In this document: one piece after another, positions 38,798 to 51,660 of the stretch
Position numbering within the stretch: the first letter of the stretch is position 1
Layout: each line of letters begins with the position of its first letter
From: Calliopsis andreniformis
Lineage: Eukaryota; Arthropoda; Insecta; Hymenoptera; Andrenidae
Direction: 5' to 3'
Assembly: GCF_051401765.1 (NCBI RefSeq)
Contig: NW_027480506.1
Coordinates: 496,001-560,000, forward strand
DNA length: 64,000 bases
Translations under genes and position numbers: made by a program
The notes under the pieces: model-generated
The model's database searches: none
Seen by the model: the letters and a program-made list of their open reading frames with translations, nothing else
What the model was told of the DNA's origin: nothing

Positions 38798-39291
38798 ATG
38801 AGAATTGATGTTTGCGGATAGAGATTTGAATATTGCAGATTGAGTATTGAGTATTGAAAACTGTGAATTGAGGATATTCTATTGCGGATTGAGGATTGAC
38901 AACTGATTGTTGAGGACTGAGGGCTGAAGATTGAGGATGCAGAATTGAGGATTCAGAATTGAGGTTTGAGGACTGAGGATTGAGGTTTGAAGATTGAGTA
39001 TTGAGGATTGAAGATTGAGGATTGAGGATTGAGGATTGAGGATTGAGGATTGAGGATTGAGGATTGAAGGTTCAGTATTGTGGATTGAAGATTGAGAATT
39101 GAGGATTGAGGATTGAACATTGAGGTCTGAGCGCTCAGGGTCGAGTGATGAGAATTGATGTTTGTGGATAGAGATTTGAAGATTGCAGATTGAGTATTGA
39201 GTATTGAAAACTGTGAATTGAGGATATTCTATTGGGGATTGAGGATTGATAACTGATTGTTTAGTACTGAGGGCTGAAGATTGAGGATGCA
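38798..39291 (+). repeat. C-D box pair
   Basis: C at 38875, D at 39225; spacing 350. Palindrome at 39127-39138. Left side has TTTGCGGATAG; D right half has TTGTTTAGTACTG. Confidence 0.87.
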
Positions 39292-39917
39292 GGATTGAGG
39301 ACTCAGAATTGAGGTTTGAGGACTGAGGATTGAGGATTGGAGAATGAGGATTGAAGATTGAGGATTGAGGATTGAAGATTGCAGATTGAGTATTGAGGAT
39401 TGAAGATTGCGGATTGAGGATTGAGGATTGAGGATTGAGGATTGAAGATTGAATATTGAGGATTGAATACTGACGATTGAGGGTTGAGGATTGAGGATTG
39501 AGGATTGAAGATTGAGTATTGAGGATTGAAAATTGAGGATTGAGGATTGAGGATTGAGGATTGAGGATTGAAGAATGAGGATTGAGGATTGAGGATTGAG
39601 GATTGAAGATTGCAAATTGAGTATTGAGGATTGAAGATTGAGGATTGAGGATTGAGGATTGAGGCCTGAGGATTGAAGATTGAGTATTGAGGATTGAAGA
39701 CTGACGATTGAGGATTGAGGATGGAGGATTGAATATTGAATATTGAGGATTGAAGATTGAGGATTGAAAATTGAGGATTGAGGATTGAGGATTGAGGATT
39801 GAGGATTGAGGATTGAGGATTGGAGCATGAGGACTGGGGATTGAGAATTGATGATTGAGGATTGAAGAATGAAGATTGTGGATTGGGTATTGAGGATTGA
39901 AGAATGAGGATTGAGGA

Positions 39918-39984
39918 TATTCTATTGCGGATTGAGGATTGACAACTGATTGTTGAGGACTGAGGGCTGAAGATTGAGGATGCA
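39918..39984 (+). repeat. Half C box
   Basis: TATTCTATTGCGG with ordinary left flank, 693 bp after the preceding D. Confidence 0.8.
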
Positions 39985-41147
39985 GGATTGAGGATTCAGA
40001 ATTGAGGTTTGAGGACTGAGGATTGAGGATTGGAGAATGAGGATTGAAGATTGAGGATTGAGGATTGAAGATTGCAGATTGAGTATTGAGGATTGAAGAT
40101 TGCGGATTGAGGATTGAGGATTGAGGATTGAGGATTGAAGATTGAATATTGAGGATTGAAGACTGACGATTGAGGGTTGAGGATTGAGGATTGAGGATTG
40201 GAGATTGAGTATTGAGGATTGAAAATTGAGGATTGAGGATTGAGTGTTAAGGATTGAGGATTGAAGAATGAGGATTGAGGATTGAGGATTGAGGATTGAA
40301 GATTGCAAATTGAGTATAGAGGATTGAAGATTGAGGATTGAGGATTGAAGATTGAGGATTGGGTATTGAGGATTGAAGAATGAGGATTGAGGATTGAGGA
40401 TTGAGGATTGAGGATTGAGGATTGAGGATTGAAGACTGAGTATTGAGGATTGAAGATTGAGGAATGAGGAGTGAGTATTGAAGATTGAGGATTTGGGACT
40501 GAGGGTTGAAGATTGAGGATTGAGGATTGAGGATTGAGGATTGAGGATTGAGGATTGAGGATTGAAGATTGAGTATTGAGGATTGAAGATTGACGATTGA
40601 GGACTGAGGATTGAGGATTGAGGATTGAGGATTGAGGATGGAGGATTGAAGATTGAGTATTGGGTATTGAAGATTGAGGATTGTGGATTGAGGATTGAGG
40701 ATTGAGGATTGAAGATTGCGTACTGAGGGTTAAAGATTAAGATTGAGGATTGAGGATCGAGGATTGAGGAATGAGGATTGAGGATTGAAGATTGAGGATT
40801 GCGTATTCAGGATAGACCATTGAGGATTGAGGATTGAGTATTGAGGATTGAGGATTGAGGATTGAAGATTGAATATTGATGATTGAAGATTGAGGATCGA
40901 GGATTGAGTGTTGTGGATTGAGGACGAGGACTGAGGGTAGAGTATTGATGTTTGAGGTCTGAGGATTGAGGATTGAGGATTGAGAATTGAGAATTGAGGA
41001 TTAAGGATTGAAGATTGAGGATTGGGTGTTGAGGATTGAAGAATGAAGATTGAGGATTGAGGATTGTGCATTGAGGATTGAAGAATGAGGATTGAGGATT
41101 GAGGACTGAGGATTGAGGATTGAAGACTGAGTGTTGAGGGTTGAGTG

Positions 41148-41606
41148 ATGAGAATTGATGTTTGTGGATAGAGATTTGAAGATTGCAGGTTGAGTATTGA
41201 GTATTGAAAACTGTGAAATCATGGTATTCTATTGAGGATTGAGGATGGACCACTGATTGTTGAGGACTGAGGGCTGAAGATTGAGGATTCAGGATTGAGG
41301 ATTCAGGATTGATGTTTGAGGACTGAGGATTGAAGATTGGGGATTGAGGATTGAGGATTGAGGATTGATGATTGAGGATTGAAGATTGAATATTGATGAT
41401 TAAAGATTGAGGGTTGAGGAATCTGGGTTGAACATTGAGTACTGAGTGTTGAGGGTTGAGTGATGAGAGTTTATGTTTCTGGATAGAGATTTGAAGATTG
41501 CACATTGAGTATTGAGTATTGAAAACTGTAAATTGAGGATATTCTATTCAGGATTGAGGATTGACAACTGAATGTTGAGGACTGAGGGCTGAAGATTGAG
41601 GATTCA
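41148..41606 (+). repeat. A-B box pair
   Basis: A at 41225, B at 41540; spacing 315. Variants GGAATCTGGG and GAGAGTTTATG lie before B. Confidence 0.88.
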
Positions 41607-44541
41607 GTATTGAGGATTCAGAATTGAGGTTTGAGGACTGCGGATTGAGGATTGAAGATTGAGTATTGAGGATTGAAGATTGAGGATTGAGGATCGAGGA
41701 TTGAGGATTGAGGATGAGGGCTGAGGGTTGAGGATTGAGGCTTGAGGACTAAGGACAGAGGATTGAGGATTGAGAATTGAGGATTGAGGATTGAGGATTG
41801 AAGATTGAGGATTGGGTATTGAGGATCGAAGAATGAGGATTGAGGATTGAGGATTGAGGATTGAGGATTGAATATTGAGGATTGAGGATTGAGGATTGAA
41901 GATTGAGCATTGAGGATTGAGTATTGAGTATTGAAGATTGACGATTGAGGATTGAGGATTGAGGATTGAGGATTGAGGATTGAGGATGAAGGATTGAAGA
42001 TTGAGTATTGGGTATTGAAGATTGAGGATTGTGGATTGAGGATTGAGGATTGAGGATTGAAGATTGCGTACTGAGGGTTAAAGATTAAGATTGAGGATTG
42101 AGGATTGAGGATTGAAGATTGAGGGTCGTGGATTGAGGACGAGGACTGGGGGTTGAGTATTGATGTTTGAAGTCTGAGGATTCAGGATTGAGGATTGAGA
42201 ATTGAGGATTGTGGGTTGAGGATTGAAGATTGAGGATTCGGTATTGAGGATTGAAGAATGAGGATTGAGGAGTGAGGACTGAGGATTGAGGATAGCAGAT
42301 TGTGTACTGAGGATTGAAGATTGAGGACTGAGGATTGAGGATTGAGGACTGACGATTGAGAATGGAGGGTTGAGGATTGAGGATTGAAGATTGAGTATTG
42401 GGTGTTGAGGATTGAAAAATGAGGATTGAGGATTGAGGACTGAGGATTGAGGATTGAAGATTGAGAATTGAGGATTGAAGGTTGAGGATTGAGGATTGAG
42501 GATTGAGGATTGAGGATTGAGGATTGAGGATTGCGGATAGAAGATTGAGGATTGGGTATTGCGGATTGAACATTGAGGATTGAGGATTGAGGACTGAGGA
42601 TTGAGGATTGAGGATTGAGAATTGAGGATTGAGGATTGAGGATTGAAGATTGAGGATTGGGTATTGAGGATTGAAGAATGAGGATTGAGGATTGAGGATT
42701 GAGGATTGAGAATAGAGGATTGAGGATTGAAGACTGAGTATTGAGGGTTGAAGATTGAGGATTGAGGAGTGAGTATTGAAGATTGAGTATTTGGGACTGA
42801 GGATTGAAGATTGAGGATTGAGGATTGAGGATTGAGGATTGAGGATTGACGATTGAAGATTGAAGATTGAGGATTGGATATTGAGTATTGAAGAATGAAG
42901 ATTGAGGATTGAGGATTGAGGATTGAGGATTGAAGATTGAGTACTGAGGATTGAAGATTAAGGTTGAGGATTGAGGATTGAGGGTTGAGGATTGAGGATT
43001 GAGGATTGAGGATTGAGGATTGAAGATTGAGTATTGAGGATTGAAGGTTGAGGATTGAGGATTGAGGATTGATTATTGAGGATTGAGGATTGAGGATTGA
43101 GGATTGAGGATTGAAGATTGAGGATTGGGTATTGAGGATTGAAGATTGAGGATTGAGTATTGAGTATTGAGGATTGAGGATTGAAGATTGGGTATTGAGG
43201 ATTGAAGATTGACGATTGAGGATTGAGGATTGAGTATTGAGGATTGAGTATTGACGATTGAGTATTGAGGATTGAAGATTGACGATTGAGGATTGAGGAT
43301 TGAGGATTGAGGATTGAGGATTGAAGATTGAGTATTGAGTATTGAAGATTGAGGATTGAGGATTGAGGATTGAGGATTGAGGATTGAAGATTGCGTACTG
43401 AGGATTGAAGATTAAGATTGAGGATTGAGGATTGAGGATTGATGATTGAGGATTGGGGATTGAAGATTGAGGATTGCGTATTGAGGATTGAAGATTGAGG
43501 ATTGAGGATTGAGGATTGAGGATTGAGGATTGAAGATTGAGTACTGAGGATTGAAGATTAAGATTGAGGATTGAGGATTGAGGATTGAGGATTGAGGATT
43601 GAGGATTGAAGATTGAGTATTGAGTATTGAGGATTGAAGATTGAGGATTGAGGATTGAGGATTGAGTATTGAGGATTGAGGATTGAAGGTTGAGGATTGG
43701 GTATTGAGGATTGAAGAATGAGTATTGAGGATTGAGGATTGAGGATTGAAGATTGAGTATTGAGGATTGTAGATTGAGGATTGAGGATTGAGGATTGAGG
43801 TTTGAGGATTGAAGATTGAGGATTGAGTATTGAGGATTGAGGATTGACGATTGAAGATTGAGAATTGGGTATTGAGGATTGAAGAATGAGGATTGAGTAT
43901 TGAGTATTGAGGATTGAGTATTGACGATTGAGTATTGAGGATTGAAGATTGACGATTGAGGATTGAGGATTGAGGATTGAGGATTGAGGATTGAGGATTG
44001 AGGATTGAAGATTGAGTATTGAGTATTGAAGATTGAGGATTGAGGATTGAGGATTGAGGATTGAGGATTGAAGATTGCGTACTGAGGATTGAAGATTATG
44101 AATGAGGATTGAGGATTGAGGACTGAGGATTGAGGATTGAGGATTGAAGATTGAGGATTGCGTATTGAGGATAGAACATTGAGGATTGAGGATTGAGTAT
44201 TGAGGATTGAGGATTGAGGGTTGAAGATTGAATATTGATGATTGAAGATTGAGGATCGAGGATTGAGTGTTGTGGATTGAGGACGAGGACTGAGGGTAGA
44301 GTATTGATGTTTGAGGTCTGAGGATTGAGGATTGAGGATTGAGAATTGAGGATTGAGGATTAAGGATTGAAGATTGAGGATTGTGCATTGAGGATTGAAG
44401 AATGTGGATTGAGGATTGTGGACTGAGGATTGAGGATTGAAGACTGAGTGTTGAGGGTTGAGCGATGAGAATTGATGTTTGTGGATAGAGATTTGAAGAT
44501 TGCAGGTTGAGTATTGAGTATTGAAAACTGTGAAATCATGG
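41225..44541 (+). repeat. A-to-A interval 12 (3,317 bp)
   Basis: An A-B interval without C or D boxes. It carries GGACTAAGGACAGAGG near 41748, GTTAAAGATTAAG near 42076, GGACGAGGACTGGGGG near 42136, GATTATTGAGG near 43070 and the pre-A words. Its last third (from about 43,225) is the start of the 3,195-bp duplication. Confidence 0.85.
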
Positions 44542-44570
44542 TATTCTATTGAGGATTGAGGATGGACCAC
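42078..44570 (-). other. Longest minus-strand open frame (830 codons), repeat artefact
   Basis: This is the longest stop-free stretch that begins with ATG. Its translation is only degenerate SILNPQS heptapeptides; the least regular part is its first 30 or so residues, which come from the diverged A box at 44542. A second frame, offset by two bases (43558-44388), is open inside it with the same type of peptide. The A box at 47737 starts a similar frame that ends elsewhere, so length is not conserved between copies. If it were ever translated it would be an Asn/Gln/Ser-rich low-complexity protein, but nothing indicates that it is. Confidence 0.08.
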
Positions 44571-44608
44571 TGATTGTTGAGGACTGAGGGCTGAAGATTG
44601 AGGATTCA
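44465..44608 (+). repeat. A box, unpaired
   Basis: A at 44542 with GAGCGATGAG on the left, as in the unpaired A boxes at 36460 and 47737. C/D-type heptads follow. Confidence 0.85.
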
Positions 44609-45185
44609 GGATTGAGGATTCAGGATTGAGGTTTGAGGACTGAGGATTGAGGATTGGGGATTGAGGATTGAGGATTGAGGATTGATGATTGAGGATTGAA
44701 GATTGAATATTGAGGATTGAAGACTGACGATTGAGGGTTGAGGATTGCGGATTGAGGATTGAAGATTGAGTATTGAGGATTGAAAATTGAGGGTTGAGGA
44801 TTGAGGATTGAGGATTGGGGATTGAAGAATGAGGATTGAGGATTGAGGATTGAGGATTGAAGATTGCAAATTGAGTATTGAGGATTGAAGATTGAGGATT
44901 GAGGATTGAGGATTGAGGCCTGAGGATTGAAGATTGAGTATTGAGGATTGAAGACTGACGATTGAGGATTGAGGATGGAGGATTGAATATTGAATATTGA
45001 GGATTGAAGGTTGAGGATTGAAAATTGAGGATTGAGGATTGAGGATTGAGGATTGAGGATTGAGGATTGAGGATTGAGGATTGAGAATTGGAGAATGAGG
45101 ACTGGTGATTGAGAATTGATGATTGAGGATTGAGGAATGAAGATTGTGGATTGGGTATTGAGGATTGAAGAATGAGGATTGAGGA

Positions 45186-45252
45186 TATTCTATTGCGGAT
45201 TGAGGATTGACAACTGATTGTTGAGGACTGAGGGCTGAAGATTGAGGATGCA
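45186..45252 (+). repeat. Half C box
   Basis: TATTCTATTGCGG with ordinary left flank; a full C follows 329 bp later (47 heptads). Confidence 0.8.
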
Positions 45253-45437
45253 GGATTGAGGATTCAGAATTGAGGTTTGAGGACTGAGGATTAAGGATTG
45301 GAGAATGAGGATTGAAGATTGAGGATTGAGGATTGAGTATTGGGGATTGAGTATCGAAGATTCAGTATTGAGGATTGAAGATTGAGAATTGAAGATTGAG
45401 GATTGAACACTGAGGACTGAGAGTTCAGGGTTGAGTG

Positions 45438-45931
45438 ATGAGAATTGATGTTTGTGGATAGAGATTTGAATATTGCAGATTGAGTATTGAGTAATGAAAA
45501 CTGTGAATTCAGGATATTCTATTGCGGATTGAGGATTGACAACTGATTGTTGAGGACTGAGGGCTGAAGATTGAGGATGCAGAATTGAGGATTCAGAATT
45601 GAGGTGTGAGGACTGAGGATTGAGGTTTGAAGATTGAGTATTGAGGATTGAAGATTGAGGATTGAGGATTGAGGATTGAGGATTGAGGATTGAGGATTGA
45701 GGATTGAAGGTTCAGTATTGTGGATTGAAGATTGAGAATTGAGGATTGAGGATTGAACATTGAGGTCTCAGCGCTCAGGGTCGAGTGATGAGAATTGATG
45801 TTTGTGGATAGAGATTTGAAGATTGCAGATTGAGTATTGAGTATTGAAAACTGTGAATTGAGGATATTCTATTGGGGATTGAGGATTGATAACTGATTGT
45901 TGAGTACTGAGGGCTGAAGATTGAGGATGCA
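45438..45931 (+). repeat. C-D box pair with mutated palindrome
   Basis: C at 45515, D at 45865; spacing 350. The palindrome position (45767-45778) reads CTCAGCGCTCAG, one base off symmetry. Confidence 0.87.
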
Positions 45932-47659
45932 GGATTGAGGATTCAGAATTTAGGTTTGAGGACTGAGGATTGAGGATTGGAGAATGAGGATTGAAGATTG
46001 AGGATTGAGGATTGAAGATTGCAGATTGAGTATTGAGGATTGAAGATTATGGATTGAGGATTGAGGATTGAGGATTGAGGATTGAGGATTGAGGATTGAA
46101 GAATGAGGATTGAGGATTGAGGATTGAGGATTGAAGATTGCAAATTGAGTATTGAGGATTGAAGATTGAGGATTGAGGATTGAGGATTGAGGCCTGAGGA
46201 TTGAAGATTGAGTATGGAGGATTGAAGACTGACGATTGAGGATTGAGGATGGAGGATTGAATTTTGAATATTGAGGATTGAAGATTGAGGATTGAAAATT
46301 GAGGATTGAGAATTGAGGATTGAGGATTGAGGAGTCAGGATTGAGGATTGAGGATTGAGGATTGGAGAATGAGGACTGGGGATTGAGAATTGAGGATTGA
46401 GGATTGAGGATTGAGTATTGAGGATTGAGTATTGACGATTGAGTATTGAGGATTGAAGATTGACGATTGAGGATTGAGGATTGAGGATTGAGGATTGAGG
46501 ATTGAAGATTGAGTATTGAGTATTGAAGATTGAGGATTGAGGATTGAGGATTGAGGATTGAGGATTGAAGATTGCGTACTGAGGATTGAAGATTAAGATT
46601 GAGGATTGAGGATTGAGGATTGATGATTGAGGATTGGGGATTGAAGATTGAGGATTGCGTATTGAGGATTGAAGATTGAGGATTGAGGATTGAGGATTGA
46701 GGATTGAGGATTGAAGATTGAGTACTGAGGATTGAAGATTAAGATTGAGGATTGAGGATTGAGGATTGAGGATTGAGGATTGAGGATTGAAGATTGAGTA
46801 TTGAGTATTGAGGATTGAAGATTGAGGATTGAGGATTGAGGATTGAGGATTGAGGATTGAGTATTGAGGATTGAGGATTGAAGGTTGAGGATTGGGTATT
46901 GAGGATTGAAGAATGAGTATTGAGGATTGAGGATTGAGGATTGAAGATTGAGTATTGAGGATTGTAGATTGAGGATTGAGGATTGAGGATTGAGGTTTGA
47001 GGATTGAAGATTGAGGATTGAGTATTGAGGATTGAGGATTGACGATTGAAGATTGAGAATTGGGTATTGAGGATTGAAGAATGAGGATTGAGTATTGAGT
47101 ATTGAGGATTGAGTATTGACGATTGAGTATTGAGGATTGAAGATTGACGATTGAGGATTGAGGATTGAGGATTGAGGATTGAGGATTGAGGATTGAGGAT
47201 TGAAGATTGAGTATTGAGTATTGAAGATTGAGGATTGAGGATTGAGGATTGAGGATTGAGGATTGAAGATTGCGTACTGAGGATTGAAGATTATGAATGA
47301 GGATTGAGGATTGAGGACTGAGGATTGAGGATTGAGGATTGAAGATTGAGGATTGCGTATTGAGGATAGAACATTGAGGATTGAGGATTGAGTATTGAGG
47401 ATTGAGGATTGAGGGTTGAAGATTGAATATTGATGATTGAAGATTGAGGATCGAGGATTGAGTGTTGTGGATTGAGGACGAGGACTGAGGGTAGAGTATT
47501 GATGTTTGAGGTCTGAGGATTGAGGATTGAGGATTGAGAATTGAGGATTGAGGATTAAGGATTGAAGATTGAGGATTGTGCATTGAGGATTGAAGAATGT
47601 GGATTGAGGATTGTGGACTGAGGATTGAGGATTGAAGACTGAGTGTTGAGGGTTGAGCG

Positions 47660-47803
47660 ATGAGAATTGATGTTTGTGGATAGAGATTTGAAGATTGCAG
47701 GTTGAGTATTGAGTATTGAAAACTGTGAAATCATGGTATTCTATTGAGGATTGAGGATGGACCACTGATTGTTGAGGACTGAGGGCTGAAGATTGAGGAT
47801 TCA
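47660..47803 (+). repeat. A box, unpaired
   Basis: A at 47737, +3,195 copy of the A box at 44542; no B partner. Confidence 0.85.
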
Positions 47804-48380
47804 GGATTGAGGATTCAGGATTGAGGTTTGAGGACTGAGGATTGAGGATTGGGGATTGAGGATTGAGGATTGAGGATTGATGATTGAGGATTGAAGATTG
47901 AATATTGAGGATTGAAGACTGACGATTGAGGGTTGAGGATTGCGGATTGAGGATTGAAGATTGAGTATTGAGGATTGAAAATTGAGGGTTGAGGATTGAG
48001 GATTGAGGATTGGGGATTGAAGAATGAGGATTGAGGATTGAGGATTGAGGATTGAAGATTGCAAATTGAGTATTGAGGATTGAAGATTGAGGATTGAGGA
48101 TTGAGGATTGAGGCCTGAGGATTGAAGATTGAGTATTGAGGATTGAAGACTGACGATTGAGGATTGAGGATGGAGGATTGAATATTGAATATTGAGGATT
48201 GAAGGTTGAGGATTGAAAATTGAGGATTGAGGATTGAGGATTGAGGATTGAGGATTGAGGATTGAGGATTGAGGATTGAGAATTGGAGAATGAGGACTGG
48301 TGATTGAGAATTGATGATTGAGGATTGAGGAATGAAGATTGTGGATTGGGTATTGAGGATTGAAGAATGAGGATTGAGGA

Positions 48381-48447
48381 TATTCTATTGCGGATTGAGG
48401 ATTGACAACTGATTGTTGAGGACTGAGGGCTGAAGATTGAGGATGCA
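48381..48447 (+). repeat. Half C box
   Basis: TATTCTATTGCGG with ordinary left flank, +3,195 copy of 45186. Confidence 0.8.
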
Positions 48448-48632
48448 GGATTGAGGATTCAGAATTGAGGTTTGAGGACTGAGGATTAAGGATTGGAGAA
48501 TGAGGATTGAAGATTGAGGATTGAGGATTGAGTATTGGGGATTGAGTATCGAAGATTCAGTATTGAGGATTGAAGATTGAGAATTGAAGATTGAGGATTG
48601 AACACTGAGGACTGAGAGTTCAGGGTTGAGTG

Positions 48633-49126
48633 ATGAGAATTGATGTTTGTGGATAGAGATTTGAATATTGCAGATTGAGTATTGAGTAATGAAAACTGTG
48701 AATTCAGGATATTCTATTGCGGATTGAGGATTGACAACTGATTGTTGAGGACTGAGGGCTGAAGATTGAGGATGCAGAATTGAGGATTCAGAATTGAGGT
48801 GTGAGGACTGAGGATTGAGGTTTGAAGATTGAGTATTGAGGATTGAAGATTGAGGATTGAGGATTGAGGATTGAGGATTGAGGATTGAGGATTGAGGATT
48901 GAAGGTTCAGTATTGTGGATTGAAGATTGAGAATTGAGGATTGAGGATTGAACATTGAGGTCTGAGCGCTCAGGGTCGAGTGATGAGAATTGATGTTTGT
49001 GGATAGAGATTTGAAGATTGCAGATTGAGTATTGAGTATTGAAAACTGTGAATTGAGGATATTCTATTGGGGATTGAGGATTGATAACTGATTGTTGAGT
49101 ACTGAGGGCTGAAGATTGAGGATGCA
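48633..49126 (+). repeat. C-D box pair
   Basis: C at 48710, D at 49060; spacing 350. Palindrome intact at 48962-48973, unlike its +3,195 partner. Confidence 0.87.
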
Positions 49127-49710
49127 GGATTGAGGATTCAGAATTTAGGTTTGAGGACTGAGGATTGAGGATTGGAGAATGAGGATTGAAGATTGAGGAT
49201 TGAGGATTGAAGATTGCAGATTGAGTATTGAGGATTGAAGATTATGGATTGAGGATTGAGGATTGAGGATTGAGGATTGAGGATTGAGGATTGAAGAATG
49301 AGGATTGAGGATTGAGGATTGAGGATTGAAGATTGCAAATTGAGTATTGAGGATTGAAGATTGAGGATTGAGGATTGAGGATTGAGGCCTGAGGATTGAA
49401 GATTGAGTATGGAGGATTGAAGACTGACGATTGAGGATTGAGGATGGAGGATTGAATTTTGAATATTGAGGATTGAAGATTGAGGATTGAAAATTGAGGA
49501 TTGAGAATTGAGGATTGAGGATTGAGGAATCAGGATTGAGGATTGAGGATTGAGGATTGGAGAATGAGGACCGGGGATTGAGAATTGAGGATTGAGGATT
49601 GAGGATTGAGTATTGGGGATTGAGTATTGAAGATTCAGTATTGAGGATTGAAAATTGAGAATTGAAGATTGAGGATTGAACACTGAGGACTGAGAGTTCA
49701 GGGTTGAGTG

Positions 49711-50204
49711 ATGAGAATTGATGTTTGCGGATAGAGATTTGAATATTGCAGATTGAGTATTGAGTATTGAAAACTGTGAATTGAGGATATTCTATTGCGG
49801 ATTGAGGATTGACAACTGATTGTTGAGGACTGAGGGCTGAAGATTGAGGATGCAGAATTGAGGATTCAGAATTGAGGTTTGAGGACTGAGGATTGAGGTT
49901 TGAAGATTGAGTATTGAGGATTGAAGATTGAGGATTGAGGATTGAGGATTGAGGATTGAGGATTGAGGATTGAGGATTGAAGGTTCAGTATTGTGGATTG
50001 AAGATTGAGAATTGAGGATTGAGGATTGAACATTGAGGTCTGAGCGCTCAGGGTCGAGTGATGAGAATTGATGTTTGTGGATAGAGATTTGAAGATTGCA
50101 GATTGAGTATTGAGTATTGAAAACTGTGAATTGAGGATATTCTATTGGGGATTGAGGATTGATAACTGATTGTTTAGTACTGAGGGCTGAAGATTGAGGA
50201 TGCA
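49711..50204 (+). repeat. C-D box pair
   Basis: C at 49788, D at 50138; spacing 350. Palindrome at 50040-50051. D right half has TTGTTTAGTACTG, as in 39225. Confidence 0.87.
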
Positions 50205-50788
50205 GGATTGAGGATTCAGAATTGAGGTTTGAGGACTGAGGATTGAGGATTGGAGAATGAGGATTGAAGATTGAGGATTGAGGATTGAAGATTGCAGATT
50301 GAGTATTGAGGATTGAAGATTGCGGATTGAGGATTGAGGATTGAGGATTGAGGATTGAAGATTGAATATTGAGGATTGAATACTGACGATTGAGGGTTGA
50401 GGATTGAGGATTGAGGATTGAAGATTGAGGATTGAGGATTGAAGATTGCAGATTGAGTATTGAGGATTGAAGATTGCGGATTGAGGATTGAGGATTGAGG
50501 ATTGAGGATTGAAGATTGAATATTGAGGATTGAAGACTGACGATTGAGGGTTGAGGATTGAGGATTGAGGATTGGAGATTGAGTATTGAGGATTGAAAAT
50601 TGAGGATTGAGGATTGAGTGTTAAGGATTGAGGATTGAAGAATGAGGATTGAGGATTGAGTATTGAGGATTGAAGATTGAGGATTGAGGATTGAGGATTG
50701 AGGATTGAGGATTGAGGATTGAGGATTGAAGGTTCAGTATTGTGGATTGAAGATTGAGAATTGAGGATTGAGGATTGAACATTGAGGT

Positions 50789-50953
50789 CTGAGCGCTCAG
50801 GGTCGAGTGATGAGAATTGATGTTTGTGGATAGAGATTTGAAGATTGCAGATTGAGTATTGAGTATTGAAAACTGTGAATTGAGGATATTCTATTGGGGA
50901 TTGAGGATTGATAACTGATTGTTTAGTACTGAGGGCTGAAGATTGAGGATGCA
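50789..50953 (+). repeat. D box without its C partner
   Basis: D at 50887, palindrome at 50789-50800. The C box expected at 50537 is missing; C/D-type heptads without a box stand there. Confidence 0.85.
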
Positions 50954-51593
50954 GGATTGAGGATTCAGAATTGAGGTTTGAGGACTGAGGATTGAGGATT
51001 GGAGAATGAGGATTGAAGATTGAGGATTGAGGATTGAAGATTGCAGATTGAGTATTGAGGATTGAAGATTGCGGATTGAGGATTGAGGATTGAGGATTGA
51101 GGATTGAAGATTGAATATTGAGGATTGAATACTGACGATTGAGGGTTGAGGATTGAGGATTGAGGATTGAAGATTGAGTATTGAGGATTGAAAATTGAGG
51201 ATTGAGGATTGAGGATTGAGGATTGAGGATTGAAGAATAAGGATTGAGGATTGAGGATTGAGGATTGAAGATTGCAAATTGAGTATTGAGGATTGAAGAT
51301 TGAGGATTGAGGATTGAGGATTGAGGCCTGAGGATTGAAGATTGAGTATTGAGTATTGAAGACTGACGATTGAGGATTGAGGATGGAGGATTGAATATTG
51401 AATATTGAGGATTGAAGATTGAGGATTGAAAATTGAGGATTGAGGATTGAGGATTGAGGATTGAGGATTGAGGATTGAGGATTGAGGATTGAGGATTGGA
51501 GCATGAGGACTGGGGATTGAGAATTGATGATTGAGGATTGAAGAATGAAGATTGTGGATTGGGTATTGAGGATTGAAGAATGAGGATTGAGGA

Positions 51594-51660
51594 TATTCTA
51601 TTGCGGATTGAGGATTGACAACTGATTGTTGAGGACTGAGGGCTGAAGATTGAGGATGCA
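51594..51660 (+). repeat. Half C box
   Basis: TATTCTATTGCGG with ordinary left flank, 707 bp after D; followed 1,300 bp later by an A box. Confidence 0.8.

Larger units (their letters stand above)
37720..39984 (+). repeat. C/D double block, locus 1 (1,078-bp unit)
   Basis: Two C-D units in tandem: C 37797, D 38147, C 38875, D 39225, closed by half C 39918. Steps are C-D 350, D-C 728, C-C and D-D 1,078 (154 heptads). Confidence 0.88.
36460..41224 (+). repeat. A-to-A interval 11 (4,765 bp), first C/D-rich block
   Basis: After an unpaired A box the array switches to C/D modules: half C at 36957, C-D at 37797/38147, C-D at 38875/39225 and half C at 39918. GAGGCCTGAGG landmarks lie near 37395, 38471 and 39661. 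From about 40.3 kb A/B-type pre-A words return (GTTAAAGATTAAG near 40729) and lead to the A box at 41225. The C-D spacing here is matched at two later loci. Confidence 0.86.
44542..47736 (+). repeat. A-to-A interval 13 (3,195 bp)
   Basis: An unpaired A box is followed by half C at 45186, C-D at 45515/45865, then about 1.3 kb of A/B-type pre-A heptads. All four box positions recur exactly 3,195 bp later. The D module here carries the only damaged copy of the 12-base palindrome (CTCAGCGCTCAG at 45767). Confidence 0.87.
43225..49610 (+). repeat. 3,195-bp tandem duplication
   Basis: Copies run about 43,225-46,415 and 46,415-49,610. Boxes at 44542, 45186, 45515 and 45865 recur at +3,195. The second copy has two extra heptads near 46,850, so the step is 3,181 upstream of that point. 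Differences seen: 45766-45770 (TCTCAG against TCTGAG), GGAGTCAGG (46331) against GGAATCAGG (49526), and CCGGGG against CTGGGG at 49571. Confidence 0.84.
48633..51660 (+). repeat. C/D double block, locus 2 (1,078-bp unit plus extra D)
   Basis: C 48710, D 49060, C 49788, D 50138 keep the 350/728/1,078 steps. An additional D box at 50887 follows at 749 bp (107 heptads), then half C 51594 at 707 bp. Confidence 0.88.
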
